From: Piscirickettsiaceae bacterium | Lineage (GTDB): Bacteria > Pseudomonadota > Gammaproteobacteria > Nitrosococcales > Methylophagaceae | Reading direction: 5' to 3' | Length of the DNA stretch: 9,000 bases | Assembly: GCA_030620285.1 (NCBI GenBank) | Contig: JAUXFA010000029.1 | Span: forward strand, 1-9,000 | Shown: one piece after another, positions 6,469-9,000 of the stretch | How the letters are laid out: each line of letters starts with the position of its first letter | Position numbering within the stretch: the stretch's first letter is position 1 | Notes under the pieces: model-generated | Database searches by the model: none | Seen by the model: the letters and a program-made list of their open reading frames with translations, nothing else | Told to the model about the DNA's origin: nothing | Translations under genes and position numbers: made by a program

Positions 6469-7428
6469 CTATTGTCCACCACCAAATTGATGAACATAAA
6501 CCGCTAACTTCTTAATTTCTATCGGTGTTAGACGTTCAGCTTCATCGCCACTTAACTCGTCATCCCAATCAATCTCATTTGGATCTTCGTCATCTTCGAT
6601 TGCATATGCAATCGCTTCTAACATAACCGCATACTTTTCACTCCATTGTGGCATCAGAGCAACACGTGTTGCTTTATCAGAAGCATCATTAACACCATGA
6701 AGGATGGTTTGACGAATTTGCTCTTCATCACTAGAAAAACGCCAAATCTTATCGGTTAAATTAGCTGAGCCCATTGCCTGCACGCCAGTAGCATCTGCAC
6801 CATGACATGCCACGCAACCTTTTGCAGAATATAAAGCTAATCCTGCTTCATTCGCTACGCCATTTGAGCTATCAACAACAAATTGTACAAGTTGGTCAAC
6901 TTCACCAGCGGAAAGTAATTTTTGATGTGCTGGCATTATACCGGCTCGACCATTAGCAATACTCATCGCGATTTCATTAACATCACCACCAAATAGCCAA
7001 TCATCATCTGTAAGGTTTGGATAACCTGCACCTTCAGCAGGCGCGCCACCAGTACCATGACAAGCAGCACAGTTATCACCATACAATACCTTGCTTGAAC
7101 CGATAGCGTAGTTCAGCATTTCTTGATCAGCAAGAATTTGCTCAACCGTCATTACCGCTAACTTATCTTCATAAGGCGCACGTTGAGCTTCAACTTTTGC
7201 TAAATCTTCTTTAAATTCATTGATCTGCGTCCAACCTAATAGACCTTTAGTACTACCCGTCACTAGAGGTAAAGAGGGGTAAAGAATAAAGTAAACAATT
7301 ACCAGCAATCCACTCAAATAAAGCGAATTTAACCACCAACGTGGACATGGATTAGCTAACTCTCTAATACCATCCCAAACGTGACCAGTATCGCCCACTT
7401 GATTAGGGTTGTTTTTATTATCTGCCAT
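6469..7428 (-). CDS. ccoP: CcoP, diheme cytochrome c subunit of cbb3 oxidase
   Basis: A 319-residue membrane-anchored diheme cytochrome c that passes electrons from soluble cytochromes to CcoO/CcoN. The cytoplasmic N-terminus carries the family motif TGHVWDGIRELANPCPRWW, a membrane helix spans about 33-53, and two periplasmic cytochrome c domains follow with CAACH (C120-H124) and CVACH (C205-H209). Likely axial methionines are M165 (GIMPAH) and M259 (LMPQW). An ATG at 7443 is in frame, but I chose ATG 7428: GGAG lies 7 nt upstream and the product begins MADNKN, close to the usual family start. The gene overlaps ccoQ by 11 nt. Odd feature: after M259 the domain has about 34 extra residues (266-299), with 13 acidic residues among 278-298, before the terminal helix LTPIEIKKLAVYVHQFGGG. 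Confidence 0.96.
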   Translation of the reverse strand: MADNKNNPNQVGDTGHVWDGIRELANPCPRWWLNSLYLSGLLVIVYFILYPSLPLVTGSTKGLLGWTQINEFKEDLAKVEAQRAPYEDKLAVMTVEQILADQEMLNYAIGSSKVLYGDNCAACHGTGGAPAEGAGYPNLTDDDWLFGGDVNEIAMSIANGRAGIMPAHQKLLSAGEVDQLVQFVVDSSNGVANEAGLALYSAKGCVACHGADATGVQAMGSANLTDKIWRFSSDEEQIRQTILHGVNDASDKATRVALMPQWSEKYAVMLEAIAYAIEDDEDPNEIDWDDELSGDEAERLTPIEIKKLAVYVHQFGGGQ

Positions 7429-7630
7429 CTTGTTTCTCCGCATTTATCTCATTTTCGTCCAACACCATGGTGCGATGTGACTCTAATGACTCTTTATTCT
7501 TAGGATTTAGAACCCAATAATAAGCAATAACTATTACTATAAAAACACCAACAGTTAATAGCATTCCAAACCAATCAGCCCCAGTCATCGCACTCCAATC
7601 AGTATGAAAATACTCTTGAAGTTTAGTCAC
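7418..7630 (-). CDS. ccoQ: CcoQ, small subunit of cbb3 oxidase
   Basis: A single-helix protein of about 70 residues, placed exactly between ccoO and ccoP. The membrane helix is [20 protein letters not shown] (about residues 20-39 from the GTG), followed by [14 protein letters not shown] and an acidic tail (MVLDENE), the CcoQ/FixQ pattern. In other bacteria CcoQ stabilises the cbb3 complex. The start is uncertain. TTG 7651 gives 77 residues but has no ribosome binding site. GTG 7630 overlaps the ccoO stop (GTGACTAA) and has a weak AGAG 6 nt upstream. ATG 7588 has GGAG only 4 nt upstream and would give 56 residues, closer to short CcoQ proteins. I chose GTG because it is coupled to the end of ccoO and keeps the [11 protein letters not shown] segment. 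The longer N-terminus is unlike the compact CcoQ of enteric-type gammaproteobacteria. Confidence 0.88.
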   Translation of the reverse strand: MTKLQEYFHTDWSAMTGADWFGMLLTVGVFIVIVIAYYWVLNPKNKESLESHRTMVLDENEINAEKQDGR

Positions 7631-8303
7631 GATAATCTCTGCCTGGCTCAAATTTAATCATGGTGCCTAATACTTGTAGATAAGCGACCATCGCTTCCAT
7701 TTCAGTTTTACCTTCCACTGAAGCAGCAGCACCATTAATATCCTCATCCGTATAAGGCACACCCAGCACTCTCATTGCTTTGACACGTTTTTCCATGCCG
7801 GCACCATCAATAGTTGCATCATCTAACCAAGGGTAATTTGGCATCACTGATTCAGGCACAACACTGCGTGGTGCACGTAAATGTTGGATATGCCATTCAT
7901 CAGAATATTTTCCACCTAAGCGAGCAATGTCTGGCCCCGTACGTTTTGAGCCCCATTGGAACGGATGATCATATTTAGATTCAACCGCTAATGAATAATG
8001 TCCATAACGATCTTTCTCATCACGGAAAGGACGAATCATTTGAGAATGACACAAATAACAGCCTTCACGCTGATAAATATCACGGCCAGCCAATTCTAAT
8101 GCAGTATAAGGACGAACACCTGAGAGCTCTTCATATTCTGGATGATTCACATCCTCAAATGTTGTTTTTAAATAAAATAATGGGACAATTTCTACGATAC
8201 CACCCACTGATACGATAATAGCCGTAGCTAACACCAGTGCCCAGACATTCTTCTCTAGCTTCTCTTGTAAAGAAACTGGTTCATTTGAATTATTTTCAGA
8301 CAT
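7623..8303 (-). CDS. ccoO: CcoO, monoheme cytochrome c subunit of cbb3 oxidase
   Basis: A 226-residue membrane-anchored cytochrome c that relays electrons to the catalytic subunit. It has a cytoplasmic N-terminus, one membrane helix at about 20-45, then a periplasmic domain with the conserved [19 protein letters not shown] run, the heme c motif CYLCH (C82-H86) directly followed by [10 protein letters not shown], and the conserved [21 protein letters not shown] block. The likely axial ligand is M154 in [12 protein letters not shown]. The C-terminus is [13 protein letters not shown]. The start is secure: ATG 8303 follows a GGAG site by 6 nt, and the ccoN stop and this site form TAAGGAG. The gene overlaps the start of ccoQ. 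Confidence 0.97.
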   Translation of the reverse strand: MSENNSNEPVSLQEKLEKNVWALVLATAIIVSVGGIVEIVPLFYLKTTFEDVNHPEYEELSGVRPYTALELAGRDIYQREGCYLCHSQMIRPFRDEKDRYGHYSLAVESKYDHPFQWGSKRTGPDIARLGGKYSDEWHIQHLRAPRSVVPESVMPNYPWLDDATIDGAGMEKRVKAMRVLGVPYTDEDINGAAASVEGKTEMEAMVAYLQVLGTMIKFEPGRDYRD

Positions 8304-8309
8304 TCCAGT

Positions 8310-8315
8310 CTCCTT
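8310..8315 (-). promoter_or_regulatory. Ribosome binding site of ccoO overlapping the ccoN stop
   Basis: AAGGAG on the minus strand overlaps the last two bases of the ccoN TAA stop and lies 6 nt before the ccoO ATG, indicating tightly linked translation of CcoN and CcoO. Confidence 0.65.
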
Positions 8316-9000
8316 AAATATTAGCGTTAGCTAGAGCAGCGGTTTTTGCAGATGAATTTGCAATTGCTTTACGTATAGTCACCGTGATATTAAACAACAT
8401 CACACAGGCGCCCAACCAGAAAATCAAACCGCCTGCAGCCCGCATTGCATAGAATGGATGCATTTGAGCAACAGACTCAACAAAGGTATACGCCAAATTA
8501 CCGTAGTCATCATAAGCACGCCACATTAGACCTTGCATAATGCCTGATACCCACATCGCAGTGATATAAACAACCGTTCCAATCGTTGCCATCCAGAAAT
8601 GTAAGTTAACTAACTTAACAGACCAGATTGTCGTTCCCCAGAGACGCTCAACCATGTGGTAAATAGCACCAATAGAAACCATTGCCACCCAACCTAATGC
8701 ACCAGCGTGCACATGACCAATTGTCCAGTCTGTGTAATGTGATAGAGCATTTACCGTTTTAGCAGCCATTACGGGGCCTTCAAAGGTAGACATTGCGTAG
8801 AACGCTAACGACACAATAAGGAAACGTAAAATATAGTCAGTACGCAACTTATCCCATGCACCACTCAGTGTGAACATACCGTTAATGGCACCACCCCATG
8901 ATGGAATAATCATCGCTAATGAGATAGCTGCACCTAATGAGCCACTCCAGTCAGGTAATGCTGTGTATTGAAGATGATGAGCACCTAACCATACATAACC
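8314..9000 (-). CDS. ccoN: CcoN, catalytic subunit of cbb3 cytochrome c oxidase (5' end outside the window)
   Basis: The C-terminal 228 residues of the heme-copper catalytic subunit, which reduces O2 to water at the heme b3/CuB centre. The frame stays open to the window edge, so the ATG at 8913 is internal. Numbering from the edge, the fragment begins [10 protein letters not shown]8 and H9 are the adjacent CuB histidines, and Y2, six residues before H8, matches the C-family Tyr that is cross-linked to the third CuB ligand. ALPDW, APSWGG-like IPSWGG, FEGP (E74) and [17 protein letters not shown] follow; H96 and H98 match the ligands of heme b3 and heme b. [10 protein letters not shown] and [11 protein letters not shown] close the conserved core. 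No anomaly is seen in the visible part. The gene ends 10 nt before ccoO. Confidence 0.98.
   Translation of the reverse strand, partial: GYVWLGAHHLQYTALPDWSGSLGAAISLAMIIPSWGGAINGMFTLSGAWDKLRTDYILRFLIVSLAFYAMSTFEGPVMAAKTVNALSHYTDWTIGHVHAGALGWVAMVSIGAIYHMVERLWGTTIWSVKLVNLHFWMATIGTVVYITAMWVSGIMQGLMWRAYDDYGNLAYTFVESVAQMHPFYAMRAAGGLIFWLGACVMLFNITVTIRKAIANSSAKTAALANANI

Noticed and set aside
8314..8913. ATG at 8913 as the start of a 199-residue protein
   Set aside because: The frame continues upstream to the window edge with conserved CcoN sequence, including the CuB histidines, so this ATG is an internal methionine.

Overview
The window holds the cbb3-type (C-family heme-copper) cytochrome c oxidase locus of an AT-rich gammaproteobacterium. 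All convincing genes lie on the minus strand, so the locus reads from right to left. Gene order, the CcoG/CcoH/CcoI/CcoS set and the FNR-type site fit a facultative or microaerobic gammaproteobacterium. A relative of the Thiotrichales/Methylophaga type is possible, but the genus is a low-confidence guess made without alignment.

Right part (9000 to about 6260): a structural operon in the order ccoN (5' end outside the window), ccoO, ccoQ, ccoP, then an unlisted 39-codon gene for a single-helix membrane peptide with a strong ribosome binding site. The genes abut or overlap. The operon ends in a clear intrinsic terminator at 6260-6285. Together they encode the catalytic subunit (heme b, heme b3, CuB), the monoheme and diheme cytochrome c subunits, the small CcoQ subunit and probably one more small subunit or assembly peptide.

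Middle (6252 to 1512): a perfect FNR/ANR-type palindrome (6239-6252) lies just past the terminator and upstream of a second transcription unit, ccoG-ccoH-ccoI-ccoS. This is the maturation set: CcoG (polyferredoxin, cupric reductase in studied relatives), CcoH (assembly membrane protein), CcoI (Cu+-exporting P1B ATPase supplying the CuB site) and CcoS (small protein needed for cofactor insertion). The layout implies that oxidase and maturation genes can be transcribed separately, with the maturation unit directly oxygen-controlled.

Left part (1507 to 1): directly behind ccoS, with no room for a promoter, come a periplasmic type-1 solute-binding protein and the N-terminal part of a one-helix membrane protein with a helical periplasmic domain. 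The latter looks like a sensor (histidine kinase, GGDEF/EAL or chemoreceptor class; the output domain is beyond the window). No ABC permease or ATPase is visible, so a binding-protein-plus-sensor pair is the likelier reading, apparently cotranscribed with oxidase maturation genes.

No rRNA, tRNA, CRISPR array, insertion sequence or phage remnant was seen. Most of the window is a conventional cbb3 locus. The parts that deserve attention are the 39-aa peptide, the acidic insertion in CcoP, the binding-protein/sensor pair, and the seven-codon leader ORF ahead of ccoI.
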